Shown here piece after piece: positions 37,291-46,993 of a DNA stretch of 64,000 nt (its first letter is position 1; the number at the start of each line of letters is the position of its first letter). The notes below the pieces were generated by a model. It ran no database searches. It was given only the letters and a program-made list of their open reading frames with translations, and was not told the DNA's origin. The stretch comes from DAHUYF01 sp963789275. Its GTDB lineage: Bacteria > Pseudomonadota > Alphaproteobacteria > ATCC43930 > CGMCC-115725. Position numbers and translations under genes: made by a program. The stretch spans positions 186,001-250,000 of the forward strand of contig CAWBKF010000018.1 in the NCBI GenBank assembly GCA_963789275.1, written 5' to 3'.

Positions 37291-37638
37291 GGCCGTTTCT
37301 CCCGACTGTTGTCTCTCGGGGTCACGGAACCACCAGTGGCAAACGCCCAGCCTGGGCGCCAGTCACGAGAGAGCCGCGACCTGCCTACAACCAAACATAC
37401 CCCAAAGGCCCGTCGCTGTCGCCTGCTGCGAACCTTCGCCGGCCAAGATCCGAGGCCGGTCCTCCCGATCAGGAGCGGGTCGCGGTGGCGGCGCGCAGGC
37501 CGTTGATTTCACGTGCGGGACGGGCGGGTTTTGACTAAAACTTAACCATTCCGGTCCAATGATGGCGAGGCTTTGCGCGGTGCGCCGCCGAGGCCTGCCG
37601 CCGATCGTTTCGCCGCCGTATCGTTCGAAGAGAGATCC
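37291..37638. other. Intergenic region between divergent DUF2189 and MltB-like genes
   Basis: 348 bases with no supported gene. A TTGACT at 37531 could be a -35 element for the transglycosylase operon, but I see no good -10 at the right distance. Confidence 0.4.
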
Positions 37639-38610
37639 GTGCACACACGCCGCTTTTTCCTCTTCCTCCCGCTGCTGGCCGGGCTGCGCATGGCGCCGCC
37701 GGCCTGGGCGGCGGAAGAGGATTTTGACCAATGGCTTCAGGGACTGCGCCGGGACGCGCTGGCCCAGGGGATCCGGCCGGCGACGCTCGACCGCGCGCTC
37801 ACCGGCCTCGAGCCCTTGCCGCGGGTCATCGAGCTCGACCGCCAGCAGCCCGAGACCGTCGTCACCTATGCCGATTATCTCCGCCGCGTGGTGTCGCCGG
37901 AGCGGCGCGATGCGGCGCGCGAGCATCTGGCCGAGAACCGCGCCGTCCTCAACGAGGTCGGGCGGCGCTATGGCGTGCAGCCGCGCTTCATCGTGGCGTT
38001 GTGGGGGATCGAGACCACCTTCGGCCAGGTCAGCGGCAAGTTCCCGGTGATCGCCTCGCTGGCGACGCTCGCCTATGACGGCCGGCGCAGCGCCTTTTTC
38101 CGCAAGGAGCTCATCAACGCGCTGCGCATCGTCGACCAGGACAATGTCGACCCCAAGGACATGCTGGGATCTTGGGCCGGCGCCATGGGGCAGAGCCAAT
38201 TCATGCCGTCGAGCTTCCTGCTCTATGCCGTGAGCTATCGCGGCGACGGCAGGCGCGACATCTGGCATCGGCGTGAGGACGTCTTCGCCTCGATCGCCAA
38301 CTACCTTGCCCAGCTCGGCTGGCGGGCGAACGAAACCTGGGGCCGCGCCGTGAGCCTGCCGCCGGGGCTCGATCCCGCGCTGATCGGGCCTGGCATCAGG
38401 AAGCCGCTGGCGCAATGGGCGAAGCTCGGGCTGCGCCGCGCCGAAGGCGGCCCGCTGCCGGCGGCGCCGCTCGAAGCCTCGCTGCTGCAGCCGGGAGGCA
38501 GCGACGGTCCCGCCATCCTGATCTATGACAATTACCGCGTGCTGATGAAGTGGAACAGCTCCAACTATTTCGCCACCGCCGTCGGTCTTCTTGCCGATAG
38601 TATGGAGTAG
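37639..38610 (+). CDS. Lytic murein transglycosylase, MltB family
   Basis: 323 aa. A signal peptide (R-R-F-F-L-F-L-P-L-L-A-G-L to A-W-A-A-E) is followed by the SLT-2 domain. Catalytic Glu125 lies in V-A-L-W-G-I-E-T-T-F-G, and G-A-M-G-Q-S-Q-F-M-P-S-S-F is the second family motif. It cleaves the MurNAc-GlcNAc bond to leave 1,6-anhydro ends in the periplasm. There is no lipobox, so it is probably soluble. The GTG at 37639 has GAAGAGAG before it. It precedes rlpA in a cell-wall gene group. Confidence 0.92.
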   Translation: MHTRRFFLFLPLLAGLRMAPPAWAAEEDFDQWLQGLRRDALAQGIRPATLDRALTGLEPLPRVIELDRQQPETVVTYADYLRRVVSPERRDAAREHLAENRAVLNEVGRRYGVQPRFIVALWGIETTFGQVSGKFPVIASLATLAYDGRRSAFFRKELINALRIVDQDNVDPKDMLGSWAGAMGQSQFMPSSFLLYAVSYRGDGRRDIWHRREDVFASIANYLAQLGWRANETWGRAVSLPPGLDPALIGPGIRKPLAQWAKLGLRRAEGGPLPAAPLEASLLQPGGSDGPAILIYDNYRVLMKWNSSNYFATAVGLLADSME

Positions 38611-38646
38611 CGGTAGTATATACTACTTATAGGTAGCACGCGCCCC

Positions 38647-39582
38647 ATGACCCGCCGCCCTGTCCAGCACCTCGCCGCGCTCGCCCTTCTCGGGCTGCTG
38701 GCGGCGTGCGCCGGCCGGACGCCGGCGACGGCGCCGGGCGCGGCGGGCGGCGGCAGCCTCTACAAGGTCGGCCAGCCCTATCAGATCAACGGCACCTGGT
38801 ACTATCCGGCGGAGGATTTCTCCTATGACGAGACCGGGATCGCCTCCTGGTATGGCGAGGATTTCCACGGCAAATACACCGCCAATGGCGAGGTCTACGA
38901 TCTCAACGCGCTGACCGCGGCGCACCGCACCCTGCCGATGCCCAGCGTCGTGCGCGTGACCAACCTCGACAATGGCCGCTCGATCGAGCTGCGCGTCAAC
39001 GACCGCGGCCCTTACGCCCGCGGCCGGATCATCGACGTGTCGCGCCGCGCGGCGCAGCTGCTGGGCTTTGAAGGCACCGGCACCGCCAAGGTGCGGGTGA
39101 AGATCCTGGTGCCGGAAAGCATCCAGGTGGCGAGCCTGGCGCGCCGCGGCGCGGTGGAGCAGGCGGAGGCCGCGCCGGTGGCGCCGGTGGTGAGGCAGCC
39201 GCTGACCCCGGTCGCGGGGGTGCGCGTGGCCTCGACCGAGCCGCCGTCCTTGCCGGCGCCGCCGTCCTTGCCGATGCCGGCGCCGCGCCCGGCGCCGGTC
39301 GCCGCCGCGCCGGTGGCGCTGCCGGCGACCGTGGCCGTGGTGCCGGTCAAGCCGACACAGATCTACATCCAGGCCGGCGCCTTCGCGGTCGCCGACAACG
39401 CCGTGAAGGTGAAGGCCCGGCTCGACCCGCTGGGGGCGGTGAAGGTGCTGGGCGCCCGCATCAACGGCGTCGACCTCTACCGCGTCCGCTTGGGGCCGAT
39501 CGGCAGTGTCGACGAGGCGGACCGGCTGCTCGACCGTGTGGTCGGCACCGGCCTCACCGAAGCGCGCATCGTCGTCGATTGA
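38647..39582 (+). CDS. rlpA: Septal ring lytic transglycosylase RlpA
   Basis: 311 aa. The lipobox ends L-L-A-A-C, with Cys21 lipidated. The double-psi beta-barrel has G-I-A-S-W-Y-G-E-D-F-H-G, A-A-H-R-T-L-P and V-N-D-R-G-P-Y (active-site His and Asp). A Pro/Ala-rich linker (about 185-235) leads to a C-terminal SPOR domain that binds denuded glycan at the septum. RlpA is an outer-membrane lipoprotein acting on peptidoglycan lacking stem peptides, consistent with neighbours MltB and a DD-carboxypeptidase. Confidence 0.93.
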   Translation: MTRRPVQHLAALALLGLLAACAGRTPATAPGAAGGGSLYKVGQPYQINGTWYYPAEDFSYDETGIASWYGEDFHGKYTANGEVYDLNALTAAHRTLPMPSVVRVTNLDNGRSIELRVNDRGPYARGRIIDVSRRAAQLLGFEGTGTAKVRVKILVPESIQVASLARRGAVEQAEAAPVAPVVRQPLTPVAGVRVASTEPPSLPAPPSLPMPAPRPAPVAAAPVALPATVAVVPVKPTQIYIQAGAFAVADNAVKVKARLDPLGAVKVLGARINGVDLYRVRLGPIGSVDEADRLLDRVVGTGLTEARIVVD

Positions 39583-39682
39583 TGACCTGCCCGCCCATCA
39601 TATTTTCGGCGCATTCCGTCGCTACCACGACGCTTCGCCGAGCCGCGGCGCCGATTGCGCCCATGTCAGCGAGTGTGACCGC

Positions 39683-40841
39683 ATGAACCGCCTGAGCTTG
39701 CCCCGCCTTGCCGGCTGGGGATTTTTCGTTCTCGCCCTCGGCTTTGCGCAGCCTGCCGCCGCCGATCGTCCCACCTTCGACACGACGGCGCGCAATGCCA
39801 TCGTCATCGACGTCCAGACCGGCGCGGTGATGTTCAGCAAGAACGCCGATCTGCGCATCCCGACGGCGTCGATGAGCAAGATCATGACGGCTTACACCGT
39901 CTACACATATCTCGTGGCGGGCAAGGTCAAGCTCGACGACATGCTGCCGGTGAGCGAGCAGGCGTGGCGCACCGGTGGCTCCAAGATGTTCGTGCCCTAT
40001 CCCGGGCAGGTGAAGGTCGAGGATCTCCTGCGCGGCATGATCATCCAATCCGGCAACGATGCCTGCGTCGTGCTCGCCGAAGGGCTGGCCGGCAGCGTCA
40101 CCGCCTTCGTCGACAAAATGAACGAGCATCGCGCAGAAGATGGGGTTGAAGGACAGCCATTTCGCCAATGTCGACGGGCTGCCGGCGCCCGGCCATTACA
40201 TGTCGCCGCGCGATCTCGCGACGCTCTCGCGCCATCTCATCCAGGACTACCCGCAATTCTATCGCTACGAGGCGGAGAAGGATTTCACCTACAACGGCAT
40301 CAAGCAGGGCAACCGCAATCCGCTGCTCTACAAGGATTTCGGCGCCGACGGCATCAAGACCGGGCATACCGAGGAAGCGGGCTACGGGCTTGTCGGCTCG
40401 GGGGTGCGCAACGGCCGGCGCATCGTCTTCGTGCTCTCCGGCATGGAGAGCATGAAGGAGCGCGCGCAGGAAGGCGAGCGCGTGTTCGACTGGGCCTATC
40501 GCGAGTTCAACAACTACACCATCGTCAAGGCGGGCGAGACCGTCGACGAGGCGCCGGTATGGATGGGCGTCCAGGACAAGGTGACGGTGGCGCCGGCCAA
40601 GGATGCGGTGGTGACGCTGTGGCTCGCGGCGCGCAAGGATCTCAAGGTCACCGCGGTCTATGACGGCACGCTCAAGGCGCCGGTGGCCAAGGGCCAGCCG
40701 GTCGGCAAGCTGGTGATCACCGCCCCGGACAACGACCCCATCGAGATTCCGTTGCAGGCGACGCAGGAGGTCGACCGTCTCGGCCCGCTGGGGCGCATGG
40801 CGGAGACGGCCGGGTACCTGCTCTGGGGCAAGAAGCGCTGA
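39683..40841 (+). CDS. D-alanyl-D-alanine carboxypeptidase, PBP5/6 type (frameshifted in this sequence)
   Basis: 385 aa once one base is removed near 40127 (AACGAG-C-ATCGCG), giving M-N-E-I-A-Q-K-M-G-L-K-D-S-H-F. The signal peptide ends A-A-A-D. Active-site motifs span the break: S-M-S-K (S-x-x-K) and S-G-N before it, K-T-G in G-I-K-T-G-H-T after it. The C-terminal PBP5 beta domain and a final helix suit a periplasmic membrane-associated enzyme that trims the terminal D-Ala. The span is 3n+1 bases. This gene commonly precedes tmk in alphaproteobacteria. Confidence 0.92.
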
Positions 40842-40856
40842 GCGGCTGGGACGCGG

Positions 40857-41057
40857 TCAGGCGCGCAGGCGCATCGAGCCCGGTTTGGCGTCCAGCGCGT
40901 TGGCGTCCTCGACCGCCTTCAGCCGGTCGTAAAGCGCGCAGATCAGCCGTTCGGTATCGTTCCTGAAGCCCTCCAACTGCCTGACGCGCTGCATCAGCCG
41001 GTCAGCGTTCGGCTCGACACGCTCAGGGAATACAGCTCGATTTGTCCGGTTCGACAT
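40857..41057 (-). CDS. Small hypothetical protein
   Basis: 66 aa, charged and helical, with a heptad-like run L-M-Q-R-V-R-Q-L-E-G-F-R-N-D-T-E-R-L that could form a short coiled coil. The ATG at 41057 fits better than the GTG further up. It lies on the opposite strand between the carboxypeptidase and tmk. I do not recognise a family. Confidence 0.5.
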   Translation of the reverse strand: MSNRTNRAVFPERVEPNADRLMQRVRQLEGFRNDTERLICALYDRLKAVEDANALDAKPGSMRLRA

Positions 41058-41472
41058 CGTGACCCCCACTTGGCTGCGGATCACCGCGGGGAAGTGCGGC
41101 GTAGGTGTATTGCAACTTTTACGAGATTTTGTCCAGTATTTTCTCTCTTATAGTTAACCTGGCCGGGTAATTCTTCTTGAGATGGCAACGTAAGACATAA
41201 CGTTACCGGATTTCCGGGCTTCAAAAGCCGGCGTCTATACAGCGATATCTCAAATGATTACTTTGTTCCGGCCGCGCAACAAGCGGGGCGGCAATGATTT
41301 ACTGCCGTCGAAGGCGTGGCGACAGTGTCGGCGCGCGATCGCGCGACGGGTGCGTCGCCGGCGCAGCGAACGGCCGCTGCAGGCAAATCGCGCATAACGG
41401 CCGGTCTCGATGGTATAAATCCGGCGGCGGTCCCCGCTGCGCGGGGGGCGGCGGGCAGGAGGGCGTGGGCCG
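41058..41472. other. AT-rich intergenic region before tmk
   Basis: 415 bases with no supported gene. The first 170 bases are AT-rich. AACGT and ACGTT face each other at about 41187-41204, and GGCTT/AAGCC form a small hairpin at 41217-41229. Promoters for the leftward small gene and for tmk are probably here, but none can be assigned. Confidence 0.4.
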
Positions 41473-42108
41473 GTGACCAGCGGTCGTTTCATCACCATCG
41501 AAGGCGGCGAAGGGGCCGGCAAATCGACGCTGCTGCGCGGCCTCGTCGCGGCGCTGAACCAGGCCGGCATCGCGGCGCTGGGAACGCGCGAGCCCGGCGG
41601 CGCGCCCGGCGCCGAGGAGATCCGCCGCTTGCTGGTCGAAGGCGCGCCCGAGCGCTGGGACGCGGCCAGCGAAGCGCTGCTGATGGTGGCGGCGCGGCGC
41701 AGCCACCTCACCGAGACCATCTGGCCGGCGCTGGCAGCCGGGCGCTGGGTGGTGTGCGATCGCTTCGCCGATTCGACGCTCGCCTATCAAGGCTATGCCG
41801 GCGGCGTGGCGCTGGCCGAGCTCGAGGCGCTTCACCGCCTCATCGCCGGTGATTTCGCGCCGCATCTGACGCTGATCCTCGACCTGCCGGTGGCGCTGGG
41901 CCTGGCGCGCGCCGCCGCGCGCCCCGGCGCCGAGACCCGCTTCGAGCGCAAGGACCACGACTTTCACGAGCGGCTGCGCCAGGGCTTTCTCGACATCGCC
42001 CGACGCGCGCCGCAGCGCTGCGTGGTGATCGACGGCGCGGCGGCGCCCGACGCGGTGGCGGCCGCGGCGCTCGCGGCCCTGCGCGAGCGGCTGCAGGCGC
42101 CGGTCTGA
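41473..42108 (+). CDS. tmk: Thymidylate kinase
   Basis: 211 aa. P-loop E-G-G-E-G-A-G-K-S-T at residues 9-18, the D-R-F-A-D-S-T-L-A-Y-Q-G motif that binds dTMP, and a basic lid around residues 150-165 (R-F-E-R-K-D-H-D-F). It phosphorylates dTMP to dTDP. The GTG start fits the family length. In relatives tmk directly precedes holB; here three other genes intervene. Confidence 0.95.
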   Translation: MTSGRFITIEGGEGAGKSTLLRGLVAALNQAGIAALGTREPGGAPGAEEIRRLLVEGAPERWDAASEALLMVAARRSHLTETIWPALAAGRWVVCDRFADSTLAYQGYAGGVALAELEALHRLIAGDFAPHLTLILDLPVALGLARAAARPGAETRFERKDHDFHERLRQGFLDIARRAPQRCVVIDGAAAPDAVAAAALAALRERLQAPV

Positions 42109-42210
42109 TCACCGCGCCATCGGCGGTGCGGCGCGGTTTTTCAATGATGCCACCCGCCGCAGCCGCTATTCTGCCGCCAACGACAAGACGTGATCGCGGG
42201 AGGAAGGCCC

Positions 42211-43467
42211 ATGCTGGGAGGATTCGTGCGCGGCGTATCGGCGGCGCTGGCCGCACTGCTGCTGCTGGCGGCGACGGCGACGGCGGCGGAGAAGGAGCCG
42301 ATCGCTATCGGCATGGGCATTGCGCTCACCGGCCCGCTCGCCGGGACGGGCAAGGCGTCGCTGCTGGCGACGCAGATGTGGGTCGACGAGATGAACGCCA
42401 AGGGCGGCCTGCTCGGCCGGCCGCTCAAGCTCGTGACCTATGACGATCAGAGCAATCCCGCCGGCGTGCCCGGGCTCTATTCGAAGCTGCTCGATGTCGA
42501 CAAGGTCGATATCGTGCTCTCGGGCTATGCCACCAACATGATCGCGCCCGCGATGCCGGTCGTCATGCAGCACGGCATGATGTTCCTCGGCCTCTATGGT
42601 CTCGCCGTGAACCGCGAATTCCATTACGACCGCTATTTCCACGTCGTCCCCGCCGGCGATGATCCCGGCATCGATTTCTCGCGCGGGTTTCTCGACGTAG
42701 CGATGACCATGGACCCCAAGCCGAGGACGCTCGCCATCATCGGCGCCGATGCGGAATACCCGCAGATAGCTACCTCCGGCGCGCGCATCAACGCCAAGAA
42801 GCGCGGGCTCGAGGTTGTTTACGATCAGAAATACCCACCCGGCACGGTCGATTTCGCGCCGATCGTGCGCGCCATCCAGGCGACCAGGCCGGATGTGGTC
42901 TATGTCGCCTCCTATCCCGCCGACAGCGTCGGCATGGTCCATGCCGTGCGCGAGCTCCGCCTCAAGACCCGCCTGTTCGGCGGCGGGCTCATCGGCCTGC
43001 AATATGCGGCGCTGAAGCAGCAGCTCGGCGTCCAGCTCAACGGCATCGTCTATTTCGACACCTACGTGCCGGAGCCGACCATGGACTTCCCCGGCATCAA
43101 GGAGTTCCTGGCGCGCTACCAGGCGAAAGCGGTGCCGGCCGGCGTCGATCCCCTGGGGTTCTACACGCCGCCTTATGCCTATGCGCGGATGCAGGTGCTG
43201 GGCGAGGCAATCAGCGCGACCGACAGCCTCGACCAGGAGGTGCTGGCGCGGTACATGCACAAGGCGACGTTTGACACCATCATCGGCGACGTCAAGTTCG
43301 GCCCCAGCGGCGAGCAGCCCGAGCCACGCAATCTCTGGGTCCAGTATCGCGGCATCACCGGCAACAACGTCGAGCAGTTCAAAGAGGCCGGCAAGCAGGT
43401 GATCCTGTTTCCGCCGCGCTATAAATCCGGCGACCTGCAGTATCCCTTCGGCGGCGGTGGGCAATGA
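42211..43467 (+). CDS. LivJ-type ABC substrate-binding protein
   Basis: 418 aa. A signal peptide ends T-A-T-A-A-E, then I-G-M-G-I-A-L-T-G-P-L-A-G-T-G-K and N-A-K-G-G-L-L-G-R-P-L-K-L, the branched-chain amino acid/aromatic acid binding protein fold. The ATG at 42211 has GGGAGGAAGG before it. No permease or ATPase gene is nearby, so it either serves a transporter elsewhere or acts alone. It overlaps the next gene (ATGA), tying it to a dehydrogenase/monooxygenase and a hydrolase. Confidence 0.88.
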   Translation: MLGGFVRGVSAALAALLLLAATATAAEKEPIAIGMGIALTGPLAGTGKASLLATQMWVDEMNAKGGLLGRPLKLVTYDDQSNPAGVPGLYSKLLDVDKVDIVLSGYATNMIAPAMPVVMQHGMMFLGLYGLAVNREFHYDRYFHVVPAGDDPGIDFSRGFLDVAMTMDPKPRTLAIIGADAEYPQIATSGARINAKKRGLEVVYDQKYPPGTVDFAPIVRAIQATRPDVVYVASYPADSVGMVHAVRELRLKTRLFGGGLIGLQYAALKQQLGVQLNGIVYFDTYVPEPTMDFPGIKEFLARYQAKAVPAGVDPLGFYTPPYAYARMQVLGEAISATDSLDQEVLARYMHKATFDTIIGDVKFGPSGEQPEPRNLWVQYRGITGNNVEQFKEAGKQVILFPPRYKSGDLQYPFGGGGQ

Positions 43468-44624
43468 GCCTGGGCGTGGCGCGTGACGCCGTCGAGACCG
43501 CGCGGCGCCTGGCGCCGATGATCGCCGCCGCCGGCGACGCCATCGAGGCCGAGCGCCGGCTGACGCCGGCGGTGGTCGATGTGCTGCACGCGGCCGGGCT
43601 CTACCGGCTGCTGCTGCCGCGCGATCTCGGGGGCTCCGAGCTCGACTTCGCCGGATTCTCGCTGGTGATCGAGGAGCTGGCCAGGGCCGATGGCAGCACC
43701 GCCTGGTGCGTCTGCCAGGGCAATGGCTGCGCGCAATCGGCGGGATTCCTCGCGCCCGAGGCGGCGTGGGAGGTGTTCGGCGACCGCCGCGCGGTGCTCG
43801 CCTGGGGCCCGGGCTCGGCCGAGGTCGCGGCCGTGCCGGGCGGCTTCCGCATCAGCGGCCGCTGGAGTTTCGCCAGCGGCTGCCGCCAGGCGAGCTGGCT
43901 CGGCTGCTATGTGCCGGTGCCCGACGAGGCGGGCAAGCCGCGCACCGCCGAGGACGGCACGCCGCTGCTGCGCACCTTCCTGTTCCCGGCGGCGCGCGCG
44001 ACCCTGATCGATGTCTGGCAGGTCATCGGCCTCAAAGGCACCGCCAGCGACGCCTATGAGCTGCGCGACCTCTTCGTTCCCGCCGAGCTGAGCTTCTTGC
44101 GCAACGCGCCGCGGCGCACCGACTACCCGCTCTACCGCTTCACCATCAACTCGGTCTACATGGCGGGGTTTCCCGGCGTGGCGCTCGGCATCGCCCGCGC
44201 CATGCTGGCGGAGTTCATCGCGCTGGCGAGCGCCAAGACGCCGCGCCTTGCCCGGAACCCGTTGCGCGAGGATGCGGTGGTGCAGATGCAGGTGGCGCAA
44301 GGCGAGGCGAAGCTCGCCGCCGCCCGCGCCTTTTTGCAGCGGACGCTGGAGGAGAGCTGGCAGGCCGCCGCCGCGGGCCGCCTCGGCCTCGAGCAGCGGC
44401 TCGCCAACCGACTGGCCAGCACCTACGCCATCCACCAGGCGCGCGAGGTCGCCGACGCCGTCTTCCACGCCGCCGGAGCCAGCGCGATATATGCCAGCAA
44501 CCCGCTGGAGCGGCGGATGCGCGACATCCTTGCGGTATCGCAACATCTCCAGGCCCGCCAGCAGCACTTCGCCACCGTCGGTCAGTTCCTGCTCGGCCTC
44601 GAGCCCGACCTGACCGTCACCTGA
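43464..44624 (+). CDS. Acyl-CoA dehydrogenase-fold flavoprotein
   Basis: 386 aa. It has the N-terminal helical domain (A-G-L-Y-R-L-L-L-P-R-D-L-G-G), the central strand region (I-S-G-R-W-S-F-A-S-G-C) and a C-terminal helical bundle of the type 2 class seen in two-component flavin hydroxylases such as HsaA and HpaB-like enzymes, rather than a catalytic Glu for acyl-CoA. It probably hydroxylates or dehydrogenates an aromatic or sulfur substrate and would need a flavin reductase from elsewhere. It overlaps the binding-protein gene by four bases. Confidence 0.82.
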   Translation: MSLGVARDAVETARRLAPMIAAAGDAIEAERRLTPAVVDVLHAAGLYRLLLPRDLGGSELDFAGFSLVIEELARADGSTAWCVCQGNGCAQSAGFLAPEAAWEVFGDRRAVLAWGPGSAEVAAVPGGFRISGRWSFASGCRQASWLGCYVPVPDEAGKPRTAEDGTPLLRTFLFPAARATLIDVWQVIGLKGTASDAYELRDLFVPAELSFLRNAPRRTDYPLYRFTINSVYMAGFPGVALGIARAMLAEFIALASAKTPRLARNPLREDAVVQMQVAQGEAKLAAARAFLQRTLEESWQAAAAGRLGLEQRLANRLASTYAIHQAREVADAVFHAAGASAIYASNPLERRMRDILAVSQHLQARQQHFATVGQFLLGLEPDLTVT

Positions 44625-44626
44625 GC

Positions 44627-46508
44627 ATGCTCACCGGCATCGACATCACCGCGATCACTGAGATCGCCGAGGGCGCCGCGTTCGGCGGCGCCGGGGCCTA
44701 TCGCCGCATCATCGGAACCGCCCGAGGCGAGCTCGATCCCGATCGGCCGGAGAACCGCGGCATCGTCAATCTCGACCGGGCGCCGCGCAACGCGCGCGGC
44801 CGCGTCGAGTATCACTGCGACGTCTTCATCCTGCATCCGGCCGATCCGGCCAAAGGCAATGGGCGGCTCCTCTACGAGGTCAGCAATCGCGGCCGGAAGC
44901 TGCTTTTTTCCAATCTCTGCGCCGGGTCTGTGGGCAGCGACCTCAGGACCCGCGCCGATTTCGGCGACGGCCTGCCGCTGCGCCTGGGCTTCAGCGTGGT
45001 CTGGTCGGGCTGGGATGCGACGGTGGCAAGCGGCAATGCCGCGCTGGGCCTCAGCGCGCCGGCGCCGCTCGAGGGGGGCCGGGCGATCATCCGCACCATC
45101 CGCGACGAGTTCGTTGCCGGCACCAGGCCCGACTCGCCGACCGAATTCTTCCGCCTCTCCTACGCCGCGACGACGCTCGACCAGGCGCAGGCCCGCCTCA
45201 CCCGACGGCGGCGCCAGGCGGATCCGCGCGCGACCGTTCCGGCCGCGGAATGGGAGTTCCTTGACCAGCGCCGGGTGCGGCTGCTGCCCGCCGGACAAAG
45301 GCCCGAGCCGGGCACGCTCTACGAGCTCACCTACCTCGCGCGCGATCCCGTGCCGCTGGGCATCGGCCTCGCTGCGACGCGCGACGTCGTGAGCTACCTG
45401 CGCTACGACGCGGCCTCGGCCGAGCTGCTCGGGCGGCCAGCCGAGCCACGCGCTGGGTTTCGGCATCTCGCAGGCCGGGCGGTATCTGCGCGACCACATC
45501 GCCCAGGGCTTCAACCGCGACGAGGCCGGCCGCCGTGTCTTCGACGGCGTGCTGGCGCATACCGCCGGGATCGGCCGGGTGTTCCTGAACCAGCCCTTCG
45601 CCCAGCCTTTCCGCACCAATACCCAGCACGAGGACCACGATTTCCCCGAGAACGACTTCCCGTTCTCGCCGGCGGCGATGAGTGATCCCGTGACCGAGCG
45701 GAGCGGCGGATTGCTCCGCGGCGATGGCAGCGATCCCCTCCTGATCCAGACCAATACGGCAACGGAATATTGGCAGAAAGGCGCCTCGCTGCTGCACACG
45801 GACCCGCTTGGGACACGCGACGTGGCGCTGCCCGAGGGCGTGCGGCTCTATCTGATCGCCGGGACCCAGCATGGCGGCCGGGCAGGGAGCCCGGGAGACC
45901 GCGGCCCTGCGGTCAACCCGCGCAACCCGCACAATCCGATGCCGGCGCTGAAGGCGCTGCTGGTGGCGCTCGATGAGTGGGTGGTGAGCGGCCGCCCGCC
46001 GCCGCCGAGCCAGGTGCCGACCTTCGCCTCGGGCAGCCTGGTGCCGGCCGACGCCACAGGATTTCCCGAGATTCCCGGCGTCGCCATCGCGCGCCGGACC
46101 AACAGCGTGACCCCGGCCGGCGATTGGGTCGAGCCGCGTCCGGCGCCCGTCGCCTATCGCTCTCTGGTGTGCCGCGTCGATGGCGATGGCAACGAGATCG
46201 CCGGAATCCGCCTGCCGGACATCGCCGTGCCGCGCGGCAGCCATACCGGCTGGAATCTCTACCGCGCGCCTTATCCCGAGGGCGAGCTCGCCGACCGCGA
46301 CGGCAGCTTCATTCCGTTTGCGCAATCAGCCGCGGAACGCCAGGCCTCGGGCGACCCCCGCCGCTCGCTGGCCGAGCGCTACGCCGGCAAATCCGCCTTC
46401 GTTGCGGCAGTGGAACGAGCAGCGGCGGCGCTGGTGGAGGAGCGCCTGCTGCTCCCCGAGGATGCCGCCGCCTATGCCGTCCGGGCGCGCGACAGCGAGC
46501 CGTTCTAG
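44627..46508 (+). CDS. Alpha/beta-hydrolase-domain protein (frameshifted in this sequence)
   Basis: 626 aa once one C is dropped near 45446, restoring A-E-H-A-L-G-F-G-I-S-Q-A-G-R-Y-L. That repaired stretch carries the likely nucleophile elbow G-I-S-Q-A-G-R. The N-terminal half has I-V-N-L-D-R-A-P and Y-E-V-S-N-R-G; later motifs include G-T-Q-H-G-G and N-P-R-N-P-H-N-P, as in the large alpha/beta-hydrolase-domain family often found with degradation genes. The span is 3n+1 bases. It starts two bases after the flavoprotein gene, so the three genes form one unit. Confidence 0.83.
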
Positions 46509-46546
46509 TCCCTCTACATCGGGCTGTCGCAGTGGAGATAGCGGGG

Positions 46547-46642
46547 CACCACGGAGGCACGGAGGACACGGAGAAGAAAGGGAATTGGGTGCGCGAAGCG
46601 CGCCACTCTTCGCTTCTCCGTGACCTCCGTGTCCCCGTGGTG
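46547..46642. repeat. Long inverted repeat with 30-base arms
   Basis: The left arm (46547-46576, CACCACGGAGGCACGGAGG onward) matches the reverse complement of the right arm (46613-46642) at 27 of 30 positions. The 36-base centre contains a nested GCGCG hairpin. The CACGGAGG units resemble dispersed intergenic palindromes seen in many bacteria. It lies 38 bases past the hydrolase stop and could end transcription of the catabolic module. Confidence 0.9.
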
Positions 46643-46993
46643 ATCCTTCTTCCTGTCCCATTCAGGCGCCGACATCAATCATTCCGGCTCCGAAACGAGC
46701 CGCGCGGCACCCCACGTGACTTTCGTTACGCAGGCGGAACGAGCGGTGCCGGCGTGGCCGGCCGATCGGCGGAAGGTTTACCGGGGCCGCAGCGCAGAGC
46801 AGGCGAGATATCATGTCGCCTGCGAAAGTACCCCGCAATCCATTGATTGTGCAAAATATTTGCCGCGCCTCCTGAGGCGCGCTGCCGGCTGTCGCGGGGT
46901 CGTTGCGCGGCGGCAGCCGGGCCGGTGCCGCGCCACAGCGAGGCGTTCAGTGAGGCGTTCTAGGGAGGTCGTGGGCGGGCTATCATAGGGGCC
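46643..46993. other. Intergenic region before holB
   Basis: 351 bases with no supported gene. It separates the inserted module from holB and probably supplies a new promoter for the holB-metG-tatD run, as tmk is now far upstream. No clear promoter pair was found. Confidence 0.4.
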
